From Hyaloraphidium curvatum (taxonomy: Eukaryota > Monoblepharomycota > Hyaloraphidiomycetes > Hyaloraphidiales > Hyaloraphidiaceae), in the NCBI GenBank assembly GCA_025558095.1, contig JAIVFI010000022.1, positions 1 through 64,000 of the forward strand: a stretch of 64,000 nucleotides of DNA, given 5' to 3'. The notes under the pieces were generated by a model. That model was given only the letters and a program-made list of their open reading frames with translations, was not told the DNA's origin and ran no database searches. Positions 28,542 to 38,825 of the stretch are shown piece after piece; the stretch's first letter is position 1, and the number at the start of each line of letters is the position of its first letter. The position numbers were made by a program, and so were the translations under genes.

Positions 28542-30518
28542 ATGGCCGATGCGTCCGTCGCCGCCGTTCCTCCCACTGGCGCGTCCCCTGCTGATGCCCC
28601 GGGTATCCCCTGGCGTCTGAAGAGCATGGTGCCGGGCCTGCCGTTCGCCTGGCCAAAGATTCTCAAGGACCTCTCGACGCCGCTGGTGCCCATCACGAAC
28701 GGCTTCATGGCCATGCAGAAGGACGTGCTAGACGCCTACGAGAAGGCCGTCGCCGGTGTCCCTACGGCGGGCGAGGATCTCTACGAGGCGGCGACCCGCG
28801 CTCTTCAGTCCCCGTACCTGCGCGAGGCGCTCGCGGAAGCGGAGACGCGGGAAAAGACTCGCGCCGAGATGCGGCGCGACGCCTTCATCGAGCGCGGTGC
28901 GCGCGGGGACCCCTCGCTCTACGGATCTCCGGACAGCGGGCGCGTGTACGAGGACATCGCTCGGCTAGAAAACGAGGTCTACCGGCGCTTCGTCGAGGGG
29001 GACGCGCTCAACTACATGAGGCTTACCTGCGGATCGGATGTCAAGGATCTCAACCCCGACATCCTATCGGAGCCCTCCAAGCGGCACGTCCCGCCTCGCG
29101 GACCGCGGCGCGCGGGGTTCGGGACGAGGGAGGCCGAGAACCCGCGGCTGGCCGGGCAGCAGCAGGCCCGCCCTACCTCCACCTCCGGCACACGCACTAC
29201 GAAGCCTGACTCGGAGTACCTCATGACCGTGGACGGCTGCCGGCGTTACCTCGTGGACATGAACCTACGCTGCCCCGGCGTCTTCGCGGACGCCGCGGGC
29301 CAGGCGATGCTCGCGAAAGCGCTCGAGAGCTTGGACCCGGGGCCCCGTTGCGACTGCTTCGAACGCATCCGCCAGTGCGCAGCGACGGACGCGGACGTTC
29401 ATGAGCGGCTCATCGAGGGGATCGACGAATACCTCCTCGACGCTGTTCTCAAGGGCGGGGATCGGGCGGCTCTGGACTTCAAGACCGACAGTATCATCAC
29501 CGTGGTACGGAGGCCGCAGCAGCCGGAGCTCCTTGCGGACTTGAACCGCTTCACCCCCGTCATCTACGACAATGATGGCCAGGCCTTCTCGGTCGTCTTC
29601 TCGACGTCCTTCGACCGCATGGCCGTTCGCCTCCCCCCACCATCCCCCGACGGCGTTGCGGACCCGTACGCGCCGCTGCGGGCCTACGTCAAGGCCGAGG
29701 AGGACGCCGGCCGAGCCGCCTACTTCGACATCGTCCCCGCTTACGCCTCCCAAGCTGCCCTCCTTGAGGGCTTCGGTGCGAGGTTCGAGGACATACAGGT
29801 CGTGCTTATGATGGCCCTGCACCAGGACCTCCAGACTCGCCGGCCGCGCTCTGACTGGGAAGTTCAGCCTCACATGAACGCCGGCTGGCCCGGGGTCCAT
29901 CGCGTCGGGGACATTGCTACGCTTCTTGTGGGCAACGTCGTCGCAAAGGCTGCCTTCTGGTGCTTTTGGTGGATCTACATCATCGCCCTACTTTTCGGAC
30001 TGTTGCCATTCAACCGTGTCACGGACAGCATTCAGAACATGCTGATCGGCTGGGGCGGCCGGGTGCGGAGGGCAGGGCAGCAGGTGGACCGTGAGTTTCG
30101 TTGACGACCATTCACTCCATTTGTTGAGTCGTTTCCGTCTTCAGCGGAGCTACGTTCCGGCAGCAACAGCAACAGCTATCAGCCCGATCGCCCTGGTCTT
30201 GTTGGATCCGGCACGCTTACCGGACCACCGGTAAAGTTCTATCTGTACTGCCCGGGGACCAAGCTAGGCGCGCGCCCCTGGATCGAGGGCGTGCAGCACT
30301 TCTTCACGTGCTCCGCCGGCACCCCCAACACCGTGCACGCAGCCATGGCTGAGAGCGCGCAGGTCATCCAGGCCTGGAACGTTGGTTTGCGAGTCGAATC
30401 GCTTTTCCGCTTTGGCATCGACCCGGGGAAGGCCGCGGAGATTGTGGCGAAGGCGAGGTTTGTCCGGCGGCAGCTGTTGCGCCAGGTCGTCAAGTGGCGC
30501 GGTTGGCCCCAGGATTGA
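28542..30518 (+). CDS. Hypothetical membrane protein, two exons, next to the retrotransposon
   Basis: Exons 28542-30090 and 30145-30518 (54-nt intron, donor GTGAGT, acceptor CTTCAG, phase 1) encode 640 residues. Seen: an N-terminal segment (PWRLKSMVPGLPFAWPKILK), a charged helical region, a central region with a Cys motif (DPGPRCDCFERIRQC) and one strong membrane segment, AAFWCFWWIYIIALLFGLLP, near residue 485. After the intron follows a compact C-terminal domain (KFYLYCPGTKLGARPWIEGV, HFFTCSAGTPNTVHAAMAES). No family recognised. It starts 227 bp after ORF2 on the same strand; the intron argues that it is a host gene rather than a fourth retrotransposon ORF. Confidence 0.7.
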
Positions 30519-30849
30519 ACCCGAATAGATCACCTAGATACGACTGCAGGCCGCGTCAGTCCCTCCGCCGCGGTCCAGATGACGATGCGCAGCAAGATGG
30601 GTGATTCACCGTTCGGAGGCTGAACGTCGGTGGAACTCGCCATTCGCGCCTTCTTCCATGCACGGAACGAGCTGAGGTGCTCAGATTGCGTAGATATGGG
30701 CACCATAATGTTGACCTTCACGTGCCGCGGGGTGCCTAACCCTCTCGTTTCGTGGCCCTCTGCCGAAGACGAGTCGCCCGGGGTTCAGGCCCGACAGCTG
30801 GTCCCTGTCGCGCACCAACAACCCACTCACACCGAACACCAACCGCGAG
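30519..30849. other. Intergenic
   Basis: No gene recognised between the membrane orphan and the next gene; this probably includes the promoter of the latter. Confidence 0.4.
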
Positions 30850-31560
30850 ATGCTTGCTTTGCTCCTCGCCCTCGTGCCGCTGCTGTTCGCGGTGCTAGGC
30901 GCGCGCTCGTTGCTGGAGGCCGCGCGCTCGCCGACGGAGGCCGTGCGCGCCGTCGCCCGCGGCGCGCTCATCTTCTCGATCTGCACCGCGGACGGCTTCC
31001 ACCGAGTCTGGGAGGGCCAGCGCTTAATCAACGTCGTCGCCACGCCGCTCCGCGCCCTACCATTGCCTGCCGACCAGCCCCGGGCGCGCGGCAGCCCACT
31101 TCGCACCTCGGACGCTTCCGCAACCACCCGCGCCCGAGCCCCGCCCGCCCTCGCGCCCACCAGCGCGCCGACCCTTCCTGTTGGCCGCACGTTTCCTCCC
31201 TTTCGCCGCGCCGCACAGGCCGCCCTCCCGCTGGCTTTGCAGACGACGCTTCCCCCGGCCGGCCCCGCAAGTCCGCCTTTCTCCGCCAGCCCTGCGAGCC
31301 CACCTCCCTCCGCCCCGTCGAACCACAAGGCAGTGAAAAAGAGGAAACGCGGTGTACCATGGTCGGTGCTTTGTGCTCGCGACCTACGATTTGGTCTTTA
31401 ACGTCCACCATCCGTCAGCGTGCCTTGCAAGAACTCCCACAAGCGCTGCGATACTTCAGAGTTGGGGGAGGGGGAGGCGTGTCCCCGTTGCGACCGTGGG
31501 AAGCTTGAATGCATCAGGCAGAGCAAGAACAAGAAGCAGAGGACGACGACGACTGACTAG
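30850..31560 (+). CDS. N-terminal membrane anchor plus C-terminal Zn2Cys6 cluster, two exons
   Basis: Exons 30850-31361 and 31419-31560 (57-nt intron, donor GTCGGT, acceptor CGTCAG) encode 217 residues. The start LALLLALVPLLFAVLGARSL is a signal anchor or signal peptide; a long Pro/Ala/Ser-rich region follows. The splice rebuilds a canonical fungal zinc cluster across the junction: KRGVPC-VPCKNSHKRCD, then ACPRC and LEC (C-x2-C-x6-C-x10-C-x2-C-x6-C). The first Cys codon is split TG|C, which supports this otherwise weak donor. Known: Zn2Cys6 domains bind DNA in fungal regulators, normally at the N-terminus of soluble proteins. Here the cluster is at the C-terminus of a membrane-targeted protein, an unusual order. 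Confidence 0.68.
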
Positions 31561-31608
31561 GCGACATAACGTTCGATTGATTATTGTACGCGTAAAGGTA
31601 GATACTGG

Positions 31609-32130
31609 ATGTCGGCTAGCTTTCTCACGGCTGGTTCCGGTCCTGCGGCCGTCGTCGTGGCTGGGATGGTGAGCAGGTGGTTCTCACCCTCCGGCCAGGG
31701 GGTGCTCTTCACGTCGCTCGTGACCTCGGCCGCCTGCCTGCTGCCGCGCGTCCTCGTCGGCCCGCGCTTCCCAAAGACGCCTGACGAGCTCTGCACCCCC
31801 GGTATCGCCCGCTGCTGCTCGAAGCGCACGGCCTTCTGCACCTCCCTCGCGCGCCAGCTGGCCAAGGTGCCCGCCGACGCCCGCCTGCACGTGCCGACCG
31901 CCCGCCGCGTGCTCTCCTCGCCGGTTTCGGGCGCCTCCCTGATCCTGATGGACCCCGCGCCCGCCGGCATGGTCGGCGGCTCCGAGGTCAAGGGCGCCAG
32001 CTCGAGCCGCCTGCTCGGTCGCCCGGCGCTACGCCTCGCTGCACGCCCTGCACTGGGGCGCGCCCGATTCCGCCGGCCTGCCGATCGCCGAGATTTCCGT
32101 GTCGCTCCGGGCGCCGGGATAGCGGTTCCA
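31609..32130 (+). pseudogene. Orphan gene with one frameshift
   Basis: An ATG at 31609 opens a frame with strong G/C-ending codon use: AAVVVAGMVSRWFSPSGQGV, CTPGIARCCSKRTAFCTSLA, VLSSPVSGASLILMDPAPAG. Near 32025 coding potential moves to another frame (ARRYASLHALHWGAPDSAGL PIAEISVSLRAPG, ending in TAG near 32120). One extra base, or an unplaced intron starting GTCGCC, explains this. The family is unknown. It may be the 5' part of the gene that follows. Confidence 0.4.
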
Positions 32131-32134
32131 GTAC

Positions 32135-32345
32135 CTAGGCCTGCGTCAGTGGGAGCCGGCGAGGGGACGCGTCGCGGCCCACCAAATCCCGCCGACGCCC
32201 TCGGCATCGTCGAAGGCCCGCACCGAGAGGCCCAGAACGTTCCGGAAGCGGTGGATCGTGTAGAGCCCCGCGACTTCGGCGCCGACGACGGCGACGTCCA
32301 CCTCGGTCGCTTTTGCCGCCTCCGGCGCTCATCTTCCCGAACTCG
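32135..32345 (-). pseudogene. Baeyer-Villiger monooxygenase N-terminal fragment
   Basis: On the minus strand the frame below about 32345 reads ATEVDVAVVGAEVAGLYTIH, RFRNVLGLSVRAFDDAEGVG, GIWWAATRPLAGSH, then a stop. This matches the FAD-binding start of Baeyer-Villiger type flavin monooxygenases: a beta strand, a GxGxxG-like loop (here GAEVAG), a helix (GLYTIHRFR), the second strand ending in an acidic residue (VRAF-D), then GVGGIW. The nearby ATG is in another frame (TGA precedes the coding frame), the glycine loop is altered and nothing follows, so it is a dead fragment. Confidence 0.58.
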
Positions 32346-32663
32346 GCGGCCACGCCCCATGCCGCGCTGAAGGACACGCTCGCCGTCGTCGGCGTGGTCG
32401 ACGGGCAGCGCGGCACTGCGGGGAGGGCGGGGACCGGCGTGCGGGGGTGGTTCTCCGATCGCGGTTTCGGAAATGGGGTCGACGATTTCGGCGTGGAGGA
32501 TGTCTCGGGGGGAGGTCCCACCCGGCCCCCTGGAAACGCGATCGACACGACATCGCGCCGCGAATACGTGACGGCTGCCGTCGCCTCTCGGCCGCCCGTG
32601 GCGCCATTTGGCTCTCCTGCCTCCCCGGGCGCGGGCCTGCTCCTGTCGGGCCTCCTCCTCTTC

Positions 32664-33314
32664 ATGCCCAAGGCCTCCCCCCTGACGCTCTCGCTGGACC
32701 TCGCCTCGCCCTCCCCCACCGTCGACGTGCCCGTCTCGCGCGCCGGGCTGTCCGCCGCCGTGTGGACCGCCGTCTCGGTATGGCAGCGCGTGGCGTTCCC
32801 CCTCTGGGAAGGCAGGCTGGCCGCCGACGAGGACCCCGAGGGCGAGCTGCTCCGCGAGGCCACGTCCACCGGGGACGAGGTGCGCGTGGGCAAGGTGTAC
32901 GGGTTCACGTGTCTGCCCGTCGGGGGGGACGCGGTGCTCAGCATGCCGGACCGGCCGGGCGGGGAGGAGGCGGTGCAGGTGGCCTACCTGGACGTGCAGG
33001 TGTCGTTCTGGGATTACCGGCCCGCGGGAGGGGAGGGCGGCGCGGCAGAGACGAGCACGCTGCTGGCGACCGTCGTCAGGGTGGTGCTGGACCGGAACCG
33101 CAGGCCGGCGAGGTTCGGGATCGATGGCGGGCGAGGGGTGGAGGCCGTCAGAGGGACCGCGGGGACGGACAAGGACGGGACGGGGATCTACGACGAATTC
33201 GACGTCGGAGAGGCGGGCGACGATGGGGAGGAAGACGACGAGCTCGAGATCGAGGACGCTATGGGCGGGGACGGCGGTGAGGACAAGGAAGACCGACCGA
33301 AGGGAAAGCTCTGA
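32664..33314 (+). CDS. Hypothetical protein, unknown family (start uncertain)
   Basis: The frame is open from 32313; coding-like sequence is convincing from the ATG at 32664, giving 216 residues: SPLTLSLDLASPSPTVDVPV, SAAVWTAVSVWQRVAFPLWE, VRVGKVYGFTCLPVGGDAVL, VAYLDVQVSFWDYRPAGGEG, TLLATVVRVVLDRNRRPARF, with an acidic Asp/Glu/Gly-rich tail. The alternation suggests a beta-rich domain. No known family. It could be the 3' exon of a gene beginning at 31609; the antisense monooxygenase fragment lies between the two. Confidence 0.48.
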   Translation: MPKASPLTLSLDLASPSPTVDVPVSRAGLSAAVWTAVSVWQRVAFPLWEGRLAADEDPEGELLREATSTGDEVRVGKVYGFTCLPVGGDAVLSMPDRPGGEEAVQVAYLDVQVSFWDYRPAGGEGGAAETSTLLATVVRVVLDRNRRPARFGIDGGRGVEAVRGTAGTDKDGTGIYDEFDVGEAGDDGEEDDELEIEDAMGGDGGEDKEDRPKGKL

Positions 33315-33380
33315 ATCCCACGTCGCGCGATACAGTAGAGATCGTCCGATAGATGAGATCGCCGGATACACGCCCGCTCG

Positions 33381-35884
33381 CTAGTCCCGGATCGACGCGT
33401 ACATGGCCCGGAGGTCCTTGTCGAACTTGTCCTTGAGCGCGGACCGCTTGTTCTTGAGGCTCGCGGTGATGAGGCCCTCCTCGACGGTGAAGGCGCCGGG
33501 GTAGAGAACGATCGCCTGTGGGGTACCCGACGGGAGGGGTTCCGTCAGGTCTGATGGAACTGATCGGTCTCCCGCACGCAACCCACCTTCGGGATTTCGT
33601 ACCCCAGCAGCCCGTTCGCCTTGCCCACCGCCGCCACGTCCTCGTACACCTGCGCCACCAGCTCCGGGTCCGCGCACAGTTCCACCAGCCCGCCCGTCTT
33701 GCCCTTGGCCTTGCCCCACGCCAGCACCCGCTCCGGATCGGGCGCGAGCACGGCGACCAGCCACCGCTGGACGATCTCGCCATAGACAAAGGCCTGCGCG
33801 AGCCACGGGCTGCGCATCAGGATCGTCTGCCGGGCGACGGGCGGTGGTGAGCGGCAACCTCGTCGGCAAGCCGGTCCGCCGCCCACCTCGATCTTCTCGG
33901 GCGCCACGAACTCGCCCTGGTTCAGCTTGAACACGTTCTTTGCCCGATCGATGATCCGGAGGGTCCCGTCCGGCAGCAGCTCCGCCACGTCGCCCATCGC
34001 CAGCCAACCCTCCCTGTCCACCGTCTCGGCCGTCTTGCTTGGCTCCTTGTAGTACCCGGCGAACACGTTCGGCCCGCGGACGAGGATCTCGCCGCGCGGG
34101 TTGGGGCGGTCGGTCGCGCGGTAGCCGAGCTCGGGGACGTCGACGAGCTTGACCTCGAGGTAGGAGTAGGGGATGCCGACGTTGGAGCCGTGGGGGGTGT
34201 AGGGGTTGCGGGAGCCGGTGGTGGAGGTGACTGCGGGCGCGGCGGGAGGTCAGCTGGCCCGGTTCGGGGCAACGCGCCGGCGAGGCTCACTGGCGGAGCC
34301 CTCGGTCTGGCCGAACGCCTCGATGAACGGGCAGCCAAAGACGATCTGCGCGGCGCGCGGCAAGGATCAGTAGCCGCGCGTCGCGCGAGCCCCGCAGCAA
34401 CCCACCCGGCCAAACTCGAGCGCGTTGACGTCCACCGCCGCCGCCCCCGCGGTGATGTACCGCACCTTCCCCCCCAGCAGCGCCTGCATCCGCCCAAACA
34501 CCTTCTGGTCCCACTCCGTCTCCCTCGTCACGATCCCCTGCCCCAGGAGCAGCTTCCGCTTGGCCGCGTACGCGGCGTCGAACGCCCCCTTGACCTGCGG
34601 CCCCTGCGCGTCCACCATGGCCTTGATCTGCCCCACCACACGGTTCAGGATGCGCGGGACCATGACCAGCACGGTGGGCTTGGCGGCCTGCATGTCGGGG
34701 AGCAGGTCCGCGACGTTGCCGGTGCCGAACGCGATCCGCAGGCCGGCGTACATCATGCTCCAGCTCGCCAGGCGGTCCGCGGCGTGAGCCGAGGGGAGGT
34801 AGCTGAACCACGTGTCGGACGGGCCGATGGTCCAGCCGGGGTCGCTGCCGAAAACGTGCATGGCGAAGGTGATGTTGCCGTGGGTCAGGATTGAGCCCTT
34901 GGGGTTGCCGGTCGTCCCCGAGGTGGAGATGATGGAGAAGGGCGCCGAGGGGTCCGTGACCGGGGTGATCGGGGCCGGGGAGCGGGCGCCGAGCGAGACG
35001 AGGTCCTCGAACCCGTGGAGGGCGATCCCGGCGGCGGTGGCGGCCGCGCGCTCGGCATCCGTGGGGACGTGACCGACGATGACGAGGTGCGCCACGGTGG
35101 GAGTCTTGTTCTCGGCCTTGAGGCGGATCATGCGGGCGAGGTTGACCTGGGAGAGGACGACGATGGGGAGCTCACACATGTTGACGATGTGGAGCGTGAA
35201 CTGGTCGTCTGTAACAGGCGCGGCGGGGGTTAGCGAAGCGGGACGAGAGCCAGCAAGAAGAACGCCTACCTCCGGTCACGTAGAGCGGAACCGAGACGTA
35301 GTTGTATGCCACGCACGCCAGGTCGGCCGTGTACCACTCGGGCGAGTTTCCCAGCATGATCCCGACCATGTCCTTGGCCGAGCGGAGCCCGAGCTTCAAG
35401 AGCCCCGAGCCGAAGCCCTTTGCCCGGGTCTCGGCGCTCTCCCAGGACTCGTAGACGTAGTCCGAGCCACGCTTCACCCCAAACAAGTCCGCCGAGGCGC
35501 CGGCGATCGTCTTGCCACGCTGGAAGCCCTCCCACATGGTCTGTGGCTTGCCGGCCTTGTCGCGGTTCCATTGCACGGGGCCATCGGGGGTTGTGCTGTG
35601 GTGCGAGGGATGGGAGACACCGGGGGAGGCAGGGCCGGTTGACGGGTCCGGAGCGCGAGCAGGGCCATCGAAAGGGTCGGAATAGGCGAATCGCGAGCAG
35701 AAAATGAGAATCGGGCGGCTCGAGGAGGCGCGGAGACCCACAGGCTGCGGATGATGCCCGATTCGCCGGCCTTTTGCGGCGGCAGCACCAGCGCGAGCTT
35801 CCGCGCGCCGGCCTCGCGGACGCGGGCGACCTCCTCGGGCGAAAAGGCCCCGGGGTTGGCATCGACCTGCGCGAGCGTCGTCAT
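33381..35884 (-). CDS. Long-chain acyl-CoA synthetase, seven exons
   Basis: Exons (minus) 35742-35884, 35270-35595, 34406-35208, 34291-34345, 33887-34230, 33587-33826 and 33381-33515; all phases agree and give 681 residues, normal for the family. The enzyme activates long-chain fatty acids with ATP and CoA. Seen: N-terminal PVQWNRDKAGKPQTMWEGFQ and GIMLGNSPEWYTADLACVAY; the AMP-binding signature STSGTTGNPKGSILTHGNI near residue 250; FGQTEGSA; GWLAMGDVAELLPDGTLRII DR (Asp binding ATP ribose); KNVFKLNQGEFVAPEKIE (hinge and fatty-acid motif); and the C-terminal LITASLKNKRSALKDKFDKD. Introns are 60-71 nt apart from a 146-nt first intron. The 60-nt intron at 33827-33886 is a multiple of three without a stop, so its retention would only insert 20 residues. 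Confidence 0.95.
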
Positions 35885-36361
35885 GGCCGCGGTGCGCTCT
35901 GCGGGAGAGGGGTGTTTGCGGGGCGGCCCTGAGTGCGCAAGGACTCCCCAGTCTGGCGGCGCGCAACCTTTGGGGCGATCCGACACCGGAGGCAGGTAGG
36001 ACCCGTCGGGGCCCGCGGGATGCAGGTCACGGCTTGATGTATCAAGTGCTGAGGTGCTTCGGGCCGCTGCTGACCATGGGCGGGGCCGGGAACTCCGGGG
36101 GCCGCGAGCTTCACATGCCAATACGGTCAATACGGGCGATGCGGGAGTCGCGAGCCCGCCGGGTACGGACCTCAGTGATCTTCGCCTTTCGGCAGATGGA
36201 CGAGTCACTCTTCGACCCGTAGGCGCCCGCTTTCGGGCGGGCGCCCGGAACGTGCAGCTTAGCCCGGTGGAGAAGCGAGACTCAGTTCGGCACAGCACGG
36301 GAGAATAAAAGCGCCAACGGAGACCGACCGATCCCCAGACCAGACCAGACCAGACCACAGC
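35885..36361. other. Divergent promoter region
   Basis: Lies between the starts of the acyl-CoA synthetase (minus) and the next gene (plus). An AT-rich AATAAAAG at about 36304 lies some 55 bp before the ATG at 36362 and could act as a TATA-like element. No gene seen. Confidence 0.4.
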
Positions 36362-37235
36362 ATGAACGCACCACCCTCCTTTGCTCCGTGGTGGCCTGCT
36401 CAGCGGGGCCTTCCCACACTCCGCGAGCTGGCGTTCCGCGCCGCCAACGCCGCGTGGACCCGCGAGAACCGCCGGCCGGGCTCGCTCTCGTCGCGGCCTG
36501 GGTTTCGGGAATGGCTGCGCCAAACGGGACTCGTCCCGCCCCGCTGTTACGAAGACGTCGCGCCGGATGTGGGAGCGGTGCGCGTGGTGGTGGAGTCGTG
36601 GTATTGGACCTGCCACTGTCAATTCGCCGAGGAGTCCGTGTCGCGACTGCCAGGTTGCGGCCCTCCCCGGGCCCAGGGTCTTCCGCTTCCCGGAGTTCTC
36701 GACGCCGCACGACATAATGGAGGCCCTGGCAAGGTCCCGTTTTGGCCATGGACATCATTGCTACAGGCGCTACCGCTGTGACGGATTGGAGCGCTACTTC
36801 GCAAGCGACTGGGGTCCGACCGTCCGCATTGCCGCCAACGGCGATTGCAGAGGTCTTCGGGTCCCCCCCCGGGGATTCGACACGCCCGTGGTCAGTCTCG
36901 CTCGCCGGGCCGCGCTGCCTTTGGAACGGGGCCTTGTGGTTGGGGTGTGGTTCCGCAAGTGCAAGCAGGACCGCGAGGAGGACGAGGCCTACGAGAGATA
37001 CCTCGACAGCGCCGCGGGAGAGCTCGAGGAGGTGGTGGAGATACGCGAGGAGGAAGAGCGGATGTGTTCGAGATGGAAGGCGCCGAAGGCGGTCAAAGAG
37101 CGTCCCTGGCTTCGGGTTGAGAAGGGACGGCCCACGAAGTCTCGGAACGGTCGTCACAGGGCACGGGCGGAACACCGCTCCGACTGCCGGCGCGGCGCTT
37201 GGGATGGATGGGACCACGAGGTGCCAATGTTGTAG
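36362..37235 (+). CDS. Member of a new paralogous family ('WL/TPR' family), two exons
   Basis: Exons 36362-36594 and 36677-37235 (82-nt intron, donor GTCGTG, acceptor GCCCAG, phase 2) encode 263 residues. The predicted splice lines up with the paralogs. Shared family features: an N-terminal helix (LRELAFRAANAAWTRENRRP), F-x-x-WL-x3-G (GFREWLRQTGLVPPRC), then W/F-x4-TP-x2-I (FRFPEFSTPHDIMEALARSR), then a W/R/C-rich part and a charged tail (VWFRKCKQDREEDEAYERYL). Related sequences are at 37.3-38.4 kb and 43.3-44.6 kb. No known domain. If this intron is not used, the gene has a frameshift near 36640. Confidence 0.6.
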
Positions 37236-37336
37236 TTCCCAATGTACCACGTACCGAAAGCGTCCCGCTTCTCCGTGTGCGTGACCCGGTCGGGACGTCT
37301 CAACCGACCGCACAGCAGCCAAGCGCCACCTCCGTC

Positions 37337-38413
37337 ATGTCCTCCTTCGGCCCGTCGGGGGACGCCTTTGGCGTCACATCTGAAGCTGTTCCTTCGCTGC
37401 TCGGTGCGACCGGCCCCGGAGTCAGCGCGGAGGAGCCGTCCGTCGAGGCTGCTGCGGCCCCAGCCCGCCCCCGCGCAGCGACGGCACCACTTTCCGGAGG
37501 GACCACAGACCCAGTGTTTCCGGAAGGCATGTAGACGCACGATTCGGACTCGAATTGGGACTCGGAGCCCCCTTCACCGGCCAGCCCGGACAGCCCGGAA
37601 CCGCTCCCACCCGAAGTCCCCGCTCTGCTCGAGCTCTGCATCGGGGAGCTCTACCTGCGGTGGTGCCGCGAGACGCGCCCCTCCCACGCGTCGGGTGATG
37701 GCCCCGGGGTTGCGTTCGGATCGTGGCTTTGCCGCATGGGTGCGCCGGCCAGCGCGTGCAGGACGCCGCAGGCGGCGGGGCCGGTGATCCAGCCCGAATG
37801 GGGATTCGCGGACACGGTGCCGGCGTGGAACACGCTGGCAACCCCTAGAATGATCCTTTCCCACCTCGTCGCGGATTGGGCCCCGGGGAGCGCCGTCGCC
37901 ATTGCAATCCGCATTGGGCGTTCCCAACCCCACGTCGTTCCGCCACAACACCTCGACGTTCCCCTCTACAAAAACGTGCCGCCTCTCTTGAGAAACCTGC
38001 CAGGCGCGGGCGGCGACTGGCATGCGGAGAAGGGGGTAACTTACCTTGCTACCGAACCTCTGGGAGCGTCGGGGTCCGCGCCACGAGAGCGCTCGTGGGC
38101 CGAACTGATCTTGATGTCCCAGCTCAGCGATCACGACGCGGCGCCGTTCTGGGGCGGAGCGGCCATTGTTCCGATGCACCGCCTCCGGATTCCCGGCGGG
38201 CTCCCCGACCGTGCCCTCCGGGCCGCGGAGGCCCTGTGGCGGGCGGCAACGGAATCCCCGCCCGACGCAGTATTCCGATCGTTCCAATACTGGCTCCTTG
38301 AGAACAGTGTGCCGGCCTGTGCGTTTCCTTCGCGGCCGGATCGGAATTGGGGGCGTCCTGGGCCCGGACGCGCCGCTGAACGGTCTGTGGGGCCGGGAGA
38401 GTGGGGCGAGTAG
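37337..38413 (+). CDS. Member of the same new family, one in-frame TAG (or an unplaced intron)
   Basis: A frame from the ATG at 37337 (SSFGPSGDAFGVTSEAVPSL) meets TAG at 37532-37534 and continues in the same frame to 38413. After the stop come VPALLELCIGELYLRWCRET, FGSWLCRMGAPASACRTP, WNTLATPRMILSHLVADWAP, QHLDVPLYKN and a second, partial repeat unit near the end, LPDRALRAAEALWRAATESP with FRSFQYWLLENSVP. The TAG may be removed by an intron ending GGCATGTAG with a donor such as GTCAGC near 37421, or it may be a nonsense mutation. The best paralog match is the gene at 44.1-44.6 kb. Confidence 0.5.
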
Positions 38414-38825
38414 CCTGACGGATCCCGTCGAGTGGTAGTGGTGGGGGGGACGGCTCGATGGTGCGCGGGATGCTGCCCTGGCTCGCCGGACCGGGCAGGT
38501 TCCGTACGGCGATAGCCCTGATCATGTGCGGCTACGGCCCGCCGTTCCGTCGGCATGCCCGAGGGGCTCTTCGGGACGCCGCTGCCCGCGCTCGCCGCGG
38601 ACGCTCGTCTTCCCCTGGAAAGCGGGATGATAGGTCGTCGGATGGTGATCGGCATGCTGCGGATGTCGAGGAGGGCGCGGGGAAGGTGGGCCGCCGGCGG
38701 AGGTGGCAGAGCACGGCGGACGACACGTCAGAAAAGGGGGCCGGCGGTGCATGCTAAAGATGCCTCTTGATTCGACACGCGCTACTATACAATCTTCCTT
38801 GTTGCAATCCATGCTCTTCCCGCGG
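38414..38825. other. Intergenic, no gene seen
   Basis: Between the convergent ends of the family gene and UFD2. No coding signal. Confidence 0.4.

Noticed and set aside
31581-33371. A 596-residue minus-strand frame
   Set aside because: His/Arg/Gly-rich shadow of the plus-strand orphans; only the short monooxygenase fragment in a different frame looks real.
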